Below, piece by piece: positions 1 through 6,900 of a DNA stretch of 9,664 bases. Source of the stretch: Alphaproteobacteria bacterium (lineage in GTDB: Bacteria > Pseudomonadota > Alphaproteobacteria > UBA828); the NCBI GenBank assembly GCA_030604165.1, contig JAUVWK010000084.1:1-9664 (forward strand). Reading direction: 5' to 3'. Each line of letters begins with the position of its first letter. The stretch's first letter is position 1. The notes beneath the pieces are model-generated. The model made no database searches. It worked only from the letters and a program-made list of their open reading frames with translations, and was not told the DNA's origin. The translations under genes were made by a program, and so were the position numbers.

Positions 1-197
1 CGCCGCACACCATGGCGGACGTGGCGGCCGACCAGTGGTCCCACGCCTACGGCCGCGAGGAGGCCGCGTTTCCGGTGGCGGGATTGCGCGACAACAAATA
101 CTGGCCGCCGGTGAACCGCATCGACCAAGTCTATGGCGACCGCCACCTAGTGTGCGCCTGCCCGCCGCTGGATGCCTACAAGAACGCGGCGGAGTAA
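1..197 (+). CDS. gcvP: Glycine dehydrogenase (decarboxylating) P-protein, C-terminal end, 5'-truncated by the window
   Basis: The reading frame is open from the window edge (first full codon at position 3) to TAA at 195-197, giving about 64 C-terminal residues. It begins PHTMADVAADQW and contains YGREEAAFPV, KYWPPVNRIDQVYGDR and an ending with CACPPLDAY. These match the conserved tail of the P-protein of the glycine cleavage system (E. coli ends in a similar KYWPTVKRLDDVYGDR...CSC pattern). The P-protein is the PLP enzyme that decarboxylates glycine and passes the aminomethyl group to the lipoyl H-protein in the cytosol. The PLP lysine and the rest of the enzyme lie upstream of the window. 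The ATG at 12 is internal, not a start. The other gcv genes are not visible. Identification of the family is firm; whether the upstream part is intact cannot be seen. Confidence 0.93.
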   Translation, partial: PHTMADVAADQWSHAYGREEAAFPVAGLRDNKYWPPVNRIDQVYGDRHLVCACPPLDAYKNAAE

Positions 198-228
198 TGC
201 CAAGAAACGGCGTTCGAAAGCGCTCGCG

Positions 229-257
229 TTTACAAGGACTCTCCGGGGTGACCTAAT
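229..257 (+). promoter_or_regulatory. Possible sigma70-type promoter for the ABM-domain gene
   Basis: A -35-like TTTACA (229-234) is separated by exactly 17 bases from a -10-like CCTAAT (252-257). It lies in the 109-base gap between gcvP and the 307 gene and would give a leader of roughly 40 bases. Both hexamers are imperfect (5/6 and 4/6 matches), so this is a candidate only. Confidence 0.33.
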
Positions 258-306
258 GGCGGGCGGGCGTGAGGGGCCGGTGCTGGCAGTTTAGGGAGCA
301 TAAGAC

Positions 307-615
307 GTGCCGGACATGTTGAGCCTCGTGGCGCATTTGCGCGCCAGGCCGGGCCTGGAGCAGGAACTGGCCCGGACGATGACAGCCCTGGTGGGACCCT
401 CCCGCGCGGAGGAGGGCTGTATCGACTACCACCTTCATCAAGGCAATGACGACCCGCGTGTTTTCGTCGTCTACGAGAACTGGCGCTCGCGGGAAGACCT
501 CGAGGAGCACTTCGAGAAGCCCTATTTAAAGGCGTTTTTCGAGAGAAAAGACGAGCTTCTGTCGGACGAGATCCGCATCGATTTCTATACGATGTTGAGC
601 GACAAGAACGCCTGA
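307..615 (+). CDS. ABM-domain (antibiotic biosynthesis monooxygenase / YgiN-like) small protein
   Basis: This 102-residue protein has the length and pattern of the single-domain ABM family (dimeric alpha/beta barrel; YgiN/LsrG-like). The N-terminal strand is LSLVAHLRARPG. Then come the helix EQELARTMTALVGPSRAEEGC, a second strand pair IDYHLHQ and RVFVVYENW, and the family-typical helix SREDLEEHFEKPYLKAF. Members include quinol monooxygenases and enzymes acting on small aldehydes or quorum signals; the substrate here cannot be read from sequence. The GTG at 307 is preferred because AGGGAG at 293-298 sits 8 bases before it, whereas the ATG at 316 would be 17 bases away. There is no signal peptide, so it should be cytosolic. 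It is convergent with higBA and downstream of gcvP in the same direction, but probably has its own promoter. The family is confident; the function is open. Confidence 0.88.
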   Translation: MPDMLSLVAHLRARPGLEQELARTMTALVGPSRAEEGCIDYHLHQGNDDPRVFVVYENWRSREDLEEHFEKPYLKAFFERKDELLSDEIRIDFYTMLSDKNA

Positions 616-636
616 GCGCAGTGCCGGGGCGGCGCG

Positions 637-651
637 GCTGATCGGGTCAGC
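637..651. other. Short inverted repeat between convergent genes
   Basis: GCTGA and TCAGC form a perfect 5-bp stem around a 5-base loop, in the 36 bases between the stop codons of the ABM gene (615) and higA (652). The position would suit a shared bidirectional terminator, but the stem is short and neither strand has a T tract. A terminator role is only possible. Confidence 0.25.
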
Positions 652-939
652 TTACGCCGGCTCGTAACGGGCCACTGAAATTTCGGAGTCCCGGCGCCTT
701 GCCAGTGCCAGATCGAAGGCTGTTTGCATGCGCAGCCAAGCGTCGGCCGTGCCGCCAAAGGCCTTCTCCAGGCGGATCGCCATTTCCGGCGAGATGCCGG
801 CGCGGCCATTGATCACGTTGGAAAGCGTCGGCCGTGCAACGCCCAAGACCTTCGCGCCCTCCGTCACGGTCAGGCCGAGCGGCTCTAGACAAGCGTTCTT
901 GATCGAGCGGCCCGGATGCGGCGGGTTCTTCATGGGCAT
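652..939 (-). CDS. higA: HigA-family antitoxin, XRE-type DNA-binding protein
   Basis: The gene encodes 95 residues starting MPMKNPPHPGRSIKN, the usual N-terminus of HigA antitoxins. A helix-turn-helix spans about residues 24-48 (TVTEGAKVLGVARPTLSNV followed by INGRAGIS). The tail EMAIRLEKAFGG...WLRMQTAFDLA is characteristic of the HigA/VapI group. It should neutralise the HigB ribonuclease and repress its own operon. ATG at 939 is chosen because AGGAGAT (946-952) lies 6 bases upstream and overlaps the higB stop codon. Starting further upstream would run through the toxin reading frame. A second ATG at residue 3 (933) is less well spaced. Toxin-first order and an 11-base gap are typical of higBA. 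No damage is seen. Confidence 0.93.
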   Translation of the reverse strand: MPMKNPPHPGRSIKNACLEPLGLTVTEGAKVLGVARPTLSNVINGRAGISPEMAIRLEKAFGGTADAWLRMQTAFDLALARRRDSEISVARYEPA

Positions 940-950
940 CGAGGTATCTC

Positions 951-1229
951 CTAGTGGTAGTCTACCAGATCGACGTCGCAGGCGTGGCCATCGTGAAAGC
1001 GAAACACGATTCGCCAATTGCCTGACACGGTCACGCTCCAAAATCCTTTTCGGTCGCCTTTGAGCGGATGGAGCCGATATCCAGGCAAGTTCATGTCTTT
1101 CGGTGCTTCGGCCACGTCGAGTAGGCCCAGAACCTCCTCCACTCGTTCGACCAGGGCCGGCGCAAGCCGGCTCCGCTCCCCGCTTTGGTACACGCGTTTC
1201 AAACCACGGTGGCGAAAGCTCCGGATCAT
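951..1229 (-). CDS. higB: HigB-family mRNA interferase toxin (RelE superfamily)
   Basis: This 92-residue protein begins MIRSFRHRGLKRVYQ and ends CDVDLVDYH, both hallmarks of HigB / plasmid-maintenance killer toxins. HigB toxins cleave mRNA on translating ribosomes. Residues H54, K57, R73, D90, Y91 and H92 sit where the Proteus HigB active-site residues are described, and the protein has the same length, so the toxin looks catalytically complete. The start is ATG at 1229; a TTG two codons upstream (1235) is possible but lies inside the candidate -10 element. No clear Shine-Dalgarno precedes the ATG, and the candidate promoter would give an almost leaderless message, which may keep toxin translation low. 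The first gene of a two-gene operon with higA. Confidence 0.93.
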   Translation of the reverse strand: MIRSFRHRGLKRVYQSGERSRLAPALVERVEEVLGLLDVAEAPKDMNLPGYRLHPLKGDRKGFWSVTVSGNWRIVFRFHDGHACDVDLVDYH

Positions 1230-1234
1230 GAGCA

Positions 1235-1263
1235 AATGTAGTGCGTTAGGTAACAGGTTTCAA
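1235..1263 (-). promoter_or_regulatory. Candidate higBA promoter with an embedded operator-like palindrome
   Basis: Reading the minus strand, TTGAAA (1258-1263, 5/6 match to the -35 consensus) is followed after exactly 17 bases by TACATT (1235-1240, 4/6 match to -10). Between them, at 1245-1254, lies GTTACCTAAC, whose arms GTTA and TAAC are perfect inverted repeats around a 2-base centre. HigA-type antitoxins repress their operons by binding short palindromes overlapping the promoter, and TTAAC/GTTAA-like sites are known for some of them, so this is a good operator candidate. Transcription would start only a few bases before the higB ATG. No footprint or homologue comparison was possible. Confidence 0.5.
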
Positions 1264-1404
1264 TCGGACTAGGTGCACTTGGCCCAGCTTGCAGTTGACA
1301 TGTCGAAGTCGCCCGGCGCTTGCCCTATTGCGCGGACCGCAACCTCTCAACCTTGTACGAGTCTTGCTTATCTGTGGGCTGGCGCCGCGCTAACCGAGCC
1401 TGGC
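1264..1404. other. Intergenic region between atpF and higB; no gene seen
   Basis: I see no convincing gene here. Two small symmetric elements are present: an 8-bp palindrome GACATGTC at 1297-1304, and a 5-bp inverted repeat at 1328-1342 (TTGCG / CGCAA around a 5-base loop). The latter could lie in the 3' trailer of the atp transcript, but no T tract follows it, so the atp operon terminator is not identified. Confidence 0.4.
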
Positions 1405-1893
1405 CTAGTGCAGCTTTTCGCGCACCTGTTTGATCGATTCGTCGATCAGCTCGTTGGCCCGCGTCTCGTCCAGCTTGTCGCGGATGAGCCGCGCCGCCGC
1501 CTCGATTGCCAGGCCCGCGGCCGTGTCACGCACCTCTTGCATGGCCTCGGCCTCGGCCTGTGAGATGCGTTGCATGGCCAGTTCGGTGCGCCGGTTCATG
1601 GTCTCCTCGAGCGCCATACGCGCCCCCTCGGCGTGACGTTCGGCCTCGATCTTGGCATGCGCCACCATCTGCCGCGCCTCGTCCTCGGCGGCCTGGCGCT
1701 TGCGCTCATACTCGGCCAGCACGCCTTGCGCCTCTTCGCGCAGGCGCTGCGCCTCGTCGAGCTCCGCCTTGATTTTGCTGGCGCGGTCGTCGAGCACCTG
1801 GACGATCTTCCTGAAGGCCTTGCGGCCGAACAGGCCGATAAAGAAGATGAAAGCGACCAGGATCCAGAGATTGGCGGATTCGAGGATTTCCAT
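1405..1893 (-). CDS. atpF: F0F1 ATP synthase subunit b
   Basis: This 162-residue protein has one N-terminal membrane segment (about residues 7-23, NLWILVAFIFFIGLFGR) followed by a long charged, Ala/Glu/Arg-rich helix. It is the peripheral-stalk subunit b, which holds the F1 head against rotation by bridging subunit a and delta. The C-terminal part (AAGLAIEAAARLIRDKL...) matches the delta-binding end of b subunits. ATG at 1893 is 3 bases after the b' stop codon; AGGAA within the end of atpF' supplies the ribosome site, so the two stalk subunits are probably translationally coupled. It is the last gene of the F0 operon. The distinction between b and b' rests on order and N-terminal form: the alphaproteobacterial order is a, c, b', b. 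Confidence 0.95.
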   Translation of the reverse strand: MEILESANLWILVAFIFFIGLFGRKAFRKIVQVLDDRASKIKAELDEAQRLREEAQGVLAEYERKRQAAEDEARQMVAHAKIEAERHAEGARMALEETMNRRTELAMQRISQAEAEAMQEVRDTAAGLAIEAAARLIRDKLDETRANELIDESIKQVREKLH

Positions 1894-1896
1894 GGC

Positions 1897-2388
1897 CTAG
1901 CTTTTCCTGCTCATTGCCGCGTCGGTCGCGGCCTCGCTCGCCTGCTGGTCGGGCGCGACGCCGATCAGACGTTCGGTCGTTGTCCTCGCCACGTCGGCGG
2001 CAACGTCGCGAACGTTGGAGAGCGCCTGTTCACGCGCCTGGCGAATCCGGGTTTCGGCCTCGGCGGATTTCTGCGTTAGCTCGTCATCCAGCCGCGCCCG
2101 TCGCTCGGCGGCTTCGGCGTCGAGCTTCGCCTGCGTCTCGGCCAGCACCGTATGGGCCTTGGAGCGGGCCTCGGCGAGCGCCGCTTGGTATGAGTCCAGC
2201 GCGCTCTGGGCGTCACTCCTGAGCTTCTCGGCCTGCGCCAGGTCGTCGGCGATGCGCGTCTCGCGCTCCTCCAGCACCCGCCCAATGCGGGGCAGCGCGA
2301 CGCGCCACATCAGGAGCAGCAAGACGACGAAACTGACGAAAAGCCACGCGATCTGCGGCGCGTAATCGCCGAACTCGAGTTGCGGCAT
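1897..2388 (-). CDS. atpF': F0F1 ATP synthase subunit b' (second b-type stalk subunit)
   Basis: This 163-residue protein begins MPQLEFGDYAPQIAWLF, with a membrane segment at about 11-31 and then VALPRIGRVLEERETRIADDL, the pattern of b' subunits in photosynthetic and other alphaproteobacteria and in cyanobacteria. The remainder is a coiled coil rich in Ala, Glu and Arg ending in RTTTERLIG. It pairs with subunit b to form a heterodimeric outer stalk, in contrast to the b homodimer of E. coli. ATG at 2388 has AGGAG (2394-2398 on the complement) 5 bases upstream. It is separated from atpE by a 57-base gap carrying a strong hairpin, and runs into atpF with a 3-base gap. The last residues (QASEAATDAAMSRKS) look like a flexible tail. 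Confidence 0.94.
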   Translation of the reverse strand: MPQLEFGDYAPQIAWLFVSFVVLLLLMWRVALPRIGRVLEERETRIADDLAQAEKLRSDAQSALDSYQAALAEARSKAHTVLAETQAKLDAEAAERRARLDDELTQKSAEAETRIRQAREQALSNVRDVAADVARTTTERLIGVAPDQQASEAATDAAMSRKS

Positions 2389-2410
2389 GGTTTCTCCTCG
2401 GCCGGACCGC

Positions 2411-2431
2411 CCGCCCCACGAGGTGGGGCGG
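2411..2431 (-). promoter_or_regulatory. Strong hairpin between atpE and atpF'
   Basis: A perfect 9-bp GC-rich stem (arms CCGCCCCAC and GTGGGGCGG, loop of 3 bases) lies 14 bases after the atpE stop codon. It is flanked by two copies of CGGCCGGA (2399-2406 and 2438-2445), whose self-complementary CGGCCG core could extend the structure. The proximal copy lies next to the atpF' ribosome site. No T tract follows, so it is not a classic terminator. An RNA-stabilising or processing role that helps make more c subunit than b' is a reasonable inference. Confidence 0.6.
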
Positions 2432-2445
2432 CGCGTACGGCCGGA

Positions 2446-2685
2446 TCAGCTACCGAACAGGATGATGAAGGCCATGACCAGGGCGAACAGCGCGATCGCC
2501 TCGGTCAGGGCGAAGCCCAGCAGCACATTGGCGAACAGTTTCGGCGCTGCCGCCGGGTTACGGCCGGCGGCGGAGACATAGCTGCCGAAAATGATGCCAA
2601 TTCCGACACCCGAGCCGGCCACGCCGATGGTCGCCAGACCACCGCCGATGAGCTGTCCGATAAGTTTTGCCGATTCCGGATCCAT
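2446..2685 (-). CDS. atpE: F0F1 ATP synthase subunit c (proteolipid)
   Basis: This 79-residue protein forms two membrane helices (about 8-33 and 50-77) joined by the polar loop RNP (residues 42-44), the standard c-subunit hairpin. The first helix carries the Gly-rich packing motif GVAGSGVGIG (21-30). The ion-binding carboxylate is E62 in FALTEAIALFAL. It is followed by Ala, and the Gln/Ser ligands typical of Na+ enzymes are not evident, so H+ coupling is expected. Many copies form the rotor ring. ATG at 2685 has a good AAGGAAAA ribosome site, which fits the need for high translation. It lies 52 bases after atpB and is followed by a strong hairpin before atpF'. Confidence 0.97.
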   Translation of the reverse strand: MDPESAKLIGQLIGGGLATIGVAGSGVGIGIIFGSYVSAAGRNPAAAPKLFANVLLGFALTEAIALFALVMAFIILFGS

Positions 2686-2737
2686 GGTTTTTTCCTTAGC
2701 TTGAGTTCAGTGACGATCAGACCGTGCCCTGCGCCGC

Positions 2738-3484
2738 TCAATGATGCAGGTAGATGGCGTCTCGGATGTAGAGACAAGTCAAAATGGCGAACACGTAGGC
2801 CTGCAGCATCGCGACCAGCAGTTCTAGTCCATAGAGCGCGACGATGAAGGCGAACGGGAGAAAGCCGAAAAAACCGAGCGTAAACACGAAACCGCCGAAC
2901 ACGTGCAGAATGGCGTGGCCGGCCATCATGTTGGCGAACAGACGGACCGACAGGCTAATAGGCCGTGCCAGGTACGAGATGATCTCGATCGGCACCAGCA
3001 GCGGCGCCATCCACATGGGCACGCCGGGGGGCAGGAAGTAGGTCAGAAATTTATGCTTGTGAATGATAATGGCGAGCAGCGTGGTGCCCGCGAAGATGAA
3101 GCCCGCGAGCGCGATGGTCACGATGATATGGCTCGTGAAGGTAAAGGCGTAGGGTATGAGCCCCAGCAAGTTGCCGAACAACAAGAACATGAAAAGGCTG
3201 AAAACGAAGGGAAAAAAGCGTTTCGCGCCGCGCCCGCCGACGATGTCGCCGAGCATCTTGGCGACCAACTCGTAACTCAACTCGACGATTGATTGGACGC
3301 GGCCCGGAACCAGCCGGCCGCGCCCCAAGCCGAGCGTCATGACCAGCGTGACCACCGCCACCGTCACAACCATCATCGTCGAGGAGTTGGTGAAGGACGC
3401 GTCGAAGCCGCCGAGATCGATCTCGACGAACCGTTCGATGGCGAATTGGTCTAACGGACCTTCATGTTTTTCTGCCGTCGCCAC
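2738..3484 (-). CDS. atpB: F0F1 ATP synthase subunit a
   Basis: This 248-residue membrane protein supplies the proton half-channels facing the c ring. The essential arginine is R181 in SLSVRLFANMMAGH, equivalent to E. coli R210. H190 and E221 occupy the positions of E. coli E219 and H245, the reciprocal exchange usual in mitochondrial and alphaproteobacterial a subunits. Other family marks are FGNLLGLIPYAF (103-114), LPIEII-type VPIEIISYLARP and LLVAMLQAYVFAILTCLYI near the C-terminus. The start is GTG at 3484 (next in-frame Met is residue 37, inside the fold), with AAGGGG 11 bases upstream overlapping the atpI stop codon, so atpI and atpB are probably coupled. The second gene of the F0 operon. 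Confidence 0.97.
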   Translation of the reverse strand: MATAEKHEGPLDQFAIERFVEIDLGGFDASFTNSSTMMVVTVAVVTLVMTLGLGRGRLVPGRVQSIVELSYELVAKMLGDIVGGRGAKRFFPFVFSLFMFLLFGNLLGLIPYAFTFTSHIIVTIALAGFIFAGTTLLAIIIHKHKFLTYFLPPGVPMWMAPLLVPIEIISYLARPISLSVRLFANMMAGHAILHVFGGFVFTLGFFGFLPFAFIVALYGLELLVAMLQAYVFAILTCLYIRDAIYLHH

Positions 3485-3499
3485 TGGCGTTCCATCCCC

Positions 3500-3847
3500 T
3501 TATGTCCCGTCGTTATTCGGCGTCTCGGCACCGTTGCGATCGTCTTGTCGTTCGGCTTCTTCGCTGAACCGCTTCGCCGTCCTGAACGCGTTTCGCATGC
3601 CCGCGCCGAAGCCGATGAACACGAACACCACCAGCAGCCACGGTTTCGTGTCGAGCCAGGAATCGAGCAGCCAACCTAGGCCGCCGCCCACCGCTAGACA
3701 CGCCGCCATTTCGATTCCGAGGTGCAAAGCCTGCCCAAGGTTGCTCGCCGGCACCCGAGTCGGATCAACCTGCCCGCGCGCCTGACGAACTTTCGTTAGA
3801 CGGGATTCGAGATCTTTGAGCGACGGCGGCGGTTCTTTTTCATTCAT
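3500..3847 (-). CDS. atpI: AtpI/AtpZ-family F0F1 ATP synthase assembly or Mg2+-transport subunit
   Basis: This 115-residue protein has two membrane helices, about residues 41-61 (LHLGIEMAACLAVGGGLGWLL) and 69-89, joined by DSWLDTKPW and ending FGAGMRNAFRTAKRF. This is the pattern of the small AtpI/AtpZ protein encoded first in F0 operons, implicated in c-ring assembly and in Mg2+ uptake in some bacteria. Both termini are hydrophilic. ATG at 3847 is chosen over longer upstream readings because the family begins with a short polar segment and because upstream codons would run across the promoter at 3903-3931. No strong Shine-Dalgarno is visible directly before it. The stop codon is 15 bases before atpB. 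The family is clear; the precise activity is not settled. Confidence 0.9.
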   Translation of the reverse strand: MNEKEPPPSLKDLESRLTKVRQARGQVDPTRVPASNLGQALHLGIEMAACLAVGGGLGWLLDSWLDTKPWLLVVFVFIGFGAGMRNAFRTAKRFSEEAERQDDRNGAETPNNDGT

Positions 3848-3902
3848 GCAAACCACCCCGAACTCGGCTCCCGCACAAGCCCGCGGCCGAAACGGCGCTC
3901 GC

Positions 3903-3931
3903 ACAATACGGTCTGGTCCGAGGCCTGTCAA
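3903..3931 (-). promoter_or_regulatory. Promoter of the F0 (atpIBEF'F) operon
   Basis: On the minus strand a perfect -35 TTGACA (3926-3931) is followed by a 17-base spacer and TATTGT (3903-3908, 4/6 match to the -10). It faces atpI and would leave a leader of about 50 bases. It is the best sigma70-type match seen in the window and implies that the F0 genes are transcribed independently of smc, which lies just upstream on the same strand. Confidence 0.62.
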
Positions 3932-3968
3932 GGCATATGGGTTGACATATAACCAGTTGAAATAGAGG

Positions 3969-3995
3969 AAAAAAACAGCTCTTTCGAAGGTCGAA
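3969..3995 (-). terminator. Weak terminator-like element after smc
   Basis: Directly after the smc TGA, the minus strand has TTCGA-CCT-TCGAA (3983-3995, 5-bp stem), then 7 bases, then seven T residues (3969-3975). The T run is striking in this GC-rich sequence, but the stem is short and set back from it, so it may terminate only partly. The position between smc and the atpI promoter is right. Confidence 0.35.
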
Positions 3996-6900
3996 TCAGG
4001 CGCTCTCCCGCCAGCGGTCGGCGTCGGCGAGATCGACCGAAACAAGCTGTGAAATGCCGCGTTCCGCCATCGTCACGCCGAACAGTCGATCGACCCGGGC
4101 CATGGTCATGCGATGATGCGTCACCACGATAAACCGAGTTTGGGTTTTGCGGGCCAGTTCGGCGACTAGACTGCAAAAACGACCGACATTGGAGTCGTCG
4201 AGCGGCGCATCGACCTCGTCCAACACGCAGATCGGCGCGGGATTGGTCAGAAACGCCGCGAACAGAAGCGCCAGCGCGGTGAGCGCCTTTTCGCCGCCCG
4301 AGAGCAGCGAAAGCGATTGCAGCCGCTTGCCGGGCGGGCTCGCCATGACCTCGAGGCCGGCTTCCAGCGGATCCTCGGAATCGACCAGCTCGAGATGAGC
4401 GTGGCCGCCGCCGAAGAGGCTCGTGAACAGCGAACGAAAGTGGCCGTCGATCTCGCCGAAGGCGGCCAATACACGCTCGCGGCCTTCGCGATTGAGGCTG
4501 CCGATGCCTTGGCGCAAACGCGCGATGGCGGCCTCGAGGTCGGTCCGTTCGTGTAGCATCACCGAAATCTGCTGCTCCAACTCCTGGGCTTCCGCCTCGG
4601 CGCGCAAATTGACCGGGCCGATATTGTCGCGCTCGCGGCTCAGCCGTTGGATCCGGGCCTCGACATCTTCGGCCGTCGGTAGCTCCGTCTCCTCCGCCAT
4701 GCCGGCTTGAGACAACGCCTGATCTGCGGGGCAGGCCAAGCGATCGGCGATTTGCGCCGCGACGGTGGCGCACGCCTGCTCGGCCTGATCCCGCAACCCC
4801 TCGAACCTGACGCGGTCCTCGCGCGCCGCGGCCAGGGTGTGCTCGGCGGTTTTGAGGGCGCGGTCGCACTGCGCCAGCGCCGCCTCGCCCTCGGCCAGGG
4901 CGTCGGCGGCCACGCCGCGGGCCCGTTCAGTGGTCTCGATTTCGTCCAGTAGGGTGCGCCGCTGCGTGGCAATCTCGGCCGGGCGACCCTCGAGCGCGGC
5001 AGTCTCGGTCTCGATCTCGCGGCGCCGCGCGGTGAGCTCGGCCAGGCGCTCGGCGGTGCCGTCCGCGCGAGCGCGCCAGGATTCGTGCTGCTCCGCCAAT
5101 TCGCCCAGCCGCTGCGTGCGTTGCGCGGCCTCCCGTGCCGTGCGGTCATGTGCCCGCGCGCTCTCTTCATAGGTTTGGCGCAGCTCGACCAGCCGTTCGC
5201 GCAGGCGCGCGATCTCGGCGCGGCCCTCCTCGGGCGGCGTCACCGTTTCGAGGGCGGCCTGCGCCTCGCTGAACTCGCGCCGCGATTCGGCCAGCTCGGC
5301 GTCCAGCCGAGCCGCGGTTTCGGTCATCGCGTTGAGTCGCGAGGCCTCGGCCGCGGCGTTGGCGGCCAGCGTGGCGTGGCGTTCGCGCGCCTCGTGCAGC
5401 GCTTCGGTGGCGCCCTCCATCGTCGTGCGCGCCGCGCCGGCCGCCTGAGCGGCGGTTTGCAGGGCGCGGGCGGCCTGTGTCGCGCCATCGGCCGCGCCCA
5501 GCCGGGCGGTTTCCGCCGTCGCGAGCTCTCCCTTCAGCGTGCTCAGGCGATTGCGCTGCTTGAGGCGCGTCGCGGCCGCGGTCGGCGCCTCGGAGGCGAC
5601 CGTGAAGCCGTCCCAGCGCCACAAGGCGCCGTCGCGGCTCACCAGACACTGGCCCGGACGAAGCTGCGCGCGCAACGCGGCGCCCTGTTCTGGTGCCACC
5701 ACGCCGACTTGGCAAAGCCGGCGCTCGAGTGCCGGCGGCGCCTGCACGAACCGGTCGAGCGGCTCGGCGCCTGCTGGCAGGGGCGGCGGCTCGGCGAGCG
5801 GCCCGAGGGCGGCCCAGTGCACCGCGGCGTCCGCGTTCTGTGGCGCCTCGAGATCGTCGCCAAGGGCGGCGCCGAGGGCTGCTTCGTAGCCCGGCTCGAC
5901 CGTCACCCCGTCGGCGATCGCGGGTCCGAGGGCGGGCTCGACTTGCGCCAGCAGCTCGCGGATCGCGCTGTCTTCGGCGCTGAGCCGGGCCAACACCGCC
6001 TCGGCCGCTTGCAGACGTTCCCGGGCCTCGCTTTCCCGCTGCCGGCATTCCTCGCGCGCGCGCTCGGCGTCCTCCTCTTCCGCCTTGGCCTGGTCTAACG
6101 CGCCGCGCGCGCGCTTGGCCTCGGTGGCCGCCTCGTCGAGCGCGCGGCTGTCTTTCGTCTGCGCGGCAAGGGTCTCGCGCTGGCGCTCGGCTTCGGCCTT
6201 TTGCACCTCGAGCCGCCCGATGCGGGATTGGGTTTCCTCGCTACGCCGCGCCAACGTGGTGCGCTGTGCCTCGGTGGCGGCGACTTCCTCGGTGAGCCGT
6301 GTCAGACGCTCCTCCACCGCGCCCACCGCGGCGCTCGCCTCGGCCATGGCGGCGCCCGCCGCGCGCTCGGCGTCCTCGTCGCCGGCCGCGGCCGCGCGCA
6401 GGCTTTCCCGCTCTTCTTCGAGGCGCGCAATCGCGCTGCCGGCATCGGTCGCCAATGTCTCCTCGCGCACAACGTCGGCGGCAATCTGCTCGCGCCGCCG
6501 CAGCAGGTCTTGGCGGGTCTCCGCGACCCGCCGTTCCTCGGCCTCGAGCCCGTCGCGGGCGACCGCGAGCCGGTGCAACGCGGCCGCGGTCGCGGCCTCG
6601 GTCTGGCGCAACGCCGGCAACCGTTCGGCGGCCCCGGCCTGTTCGGTGGTGGCCGTGGCCGCCTCGCGGGTCAGCTCGGTGACACGCGCGTTCGCCGCCG
6701 CGAGCTCTCGCTCGGCGTCGGCGACGTCGGCGCCCGCGTTGGTCCAGCGCAGATGCAGCAGCAGCGCCTCGAACTGGCGCAGACTTTCCGAGACCCGGCG
6801 ATAGCGATTGGCTTGACGCGATTGCCGTTTCAGGCCCTGAAGCTGGGTCTCCAGGGCGCCGACGACATCCTCCAGGCGCTCCAGGTTGGTTTCGGCGCCG

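Noticed and set aside
940..1041. N-terminal extension of HigA by 34 residues
   Set aside because: It would overlap the higB reading frame, lacks family resemblance, and the ATG at 939 has a well-placed AGGAG.
1297..1304. 8-bp palindrome GACATGTC as a regulator site
   Set aside because: One palindrome of this size is expected by chance in a window this long, and it overlaps no promoter that I can support.
1570..2079. Plus-strand ORFs opposite atpF and atpF'
   Set aside because: They are shadows of the stalk subunit genes, Arg/Leu-rich with no family resemblance, and lack ribosome sites.
3848..4045. N-terminal extension of AtpI by 66 residues
   Set aside because: It would translate through the atpI promoter and the end of smc, and no AtpI-like sequence occurs there.
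3928..4869. A 313-codon minus-strand ORF in another frame over the 3' end of smc
   Set aside because: It is an out-of-frame reading of smc, extremely Arg/Gly-rich, with no recognisable motif. The smc frame carries the signature motif, Walker B and H-loop in the same bases.
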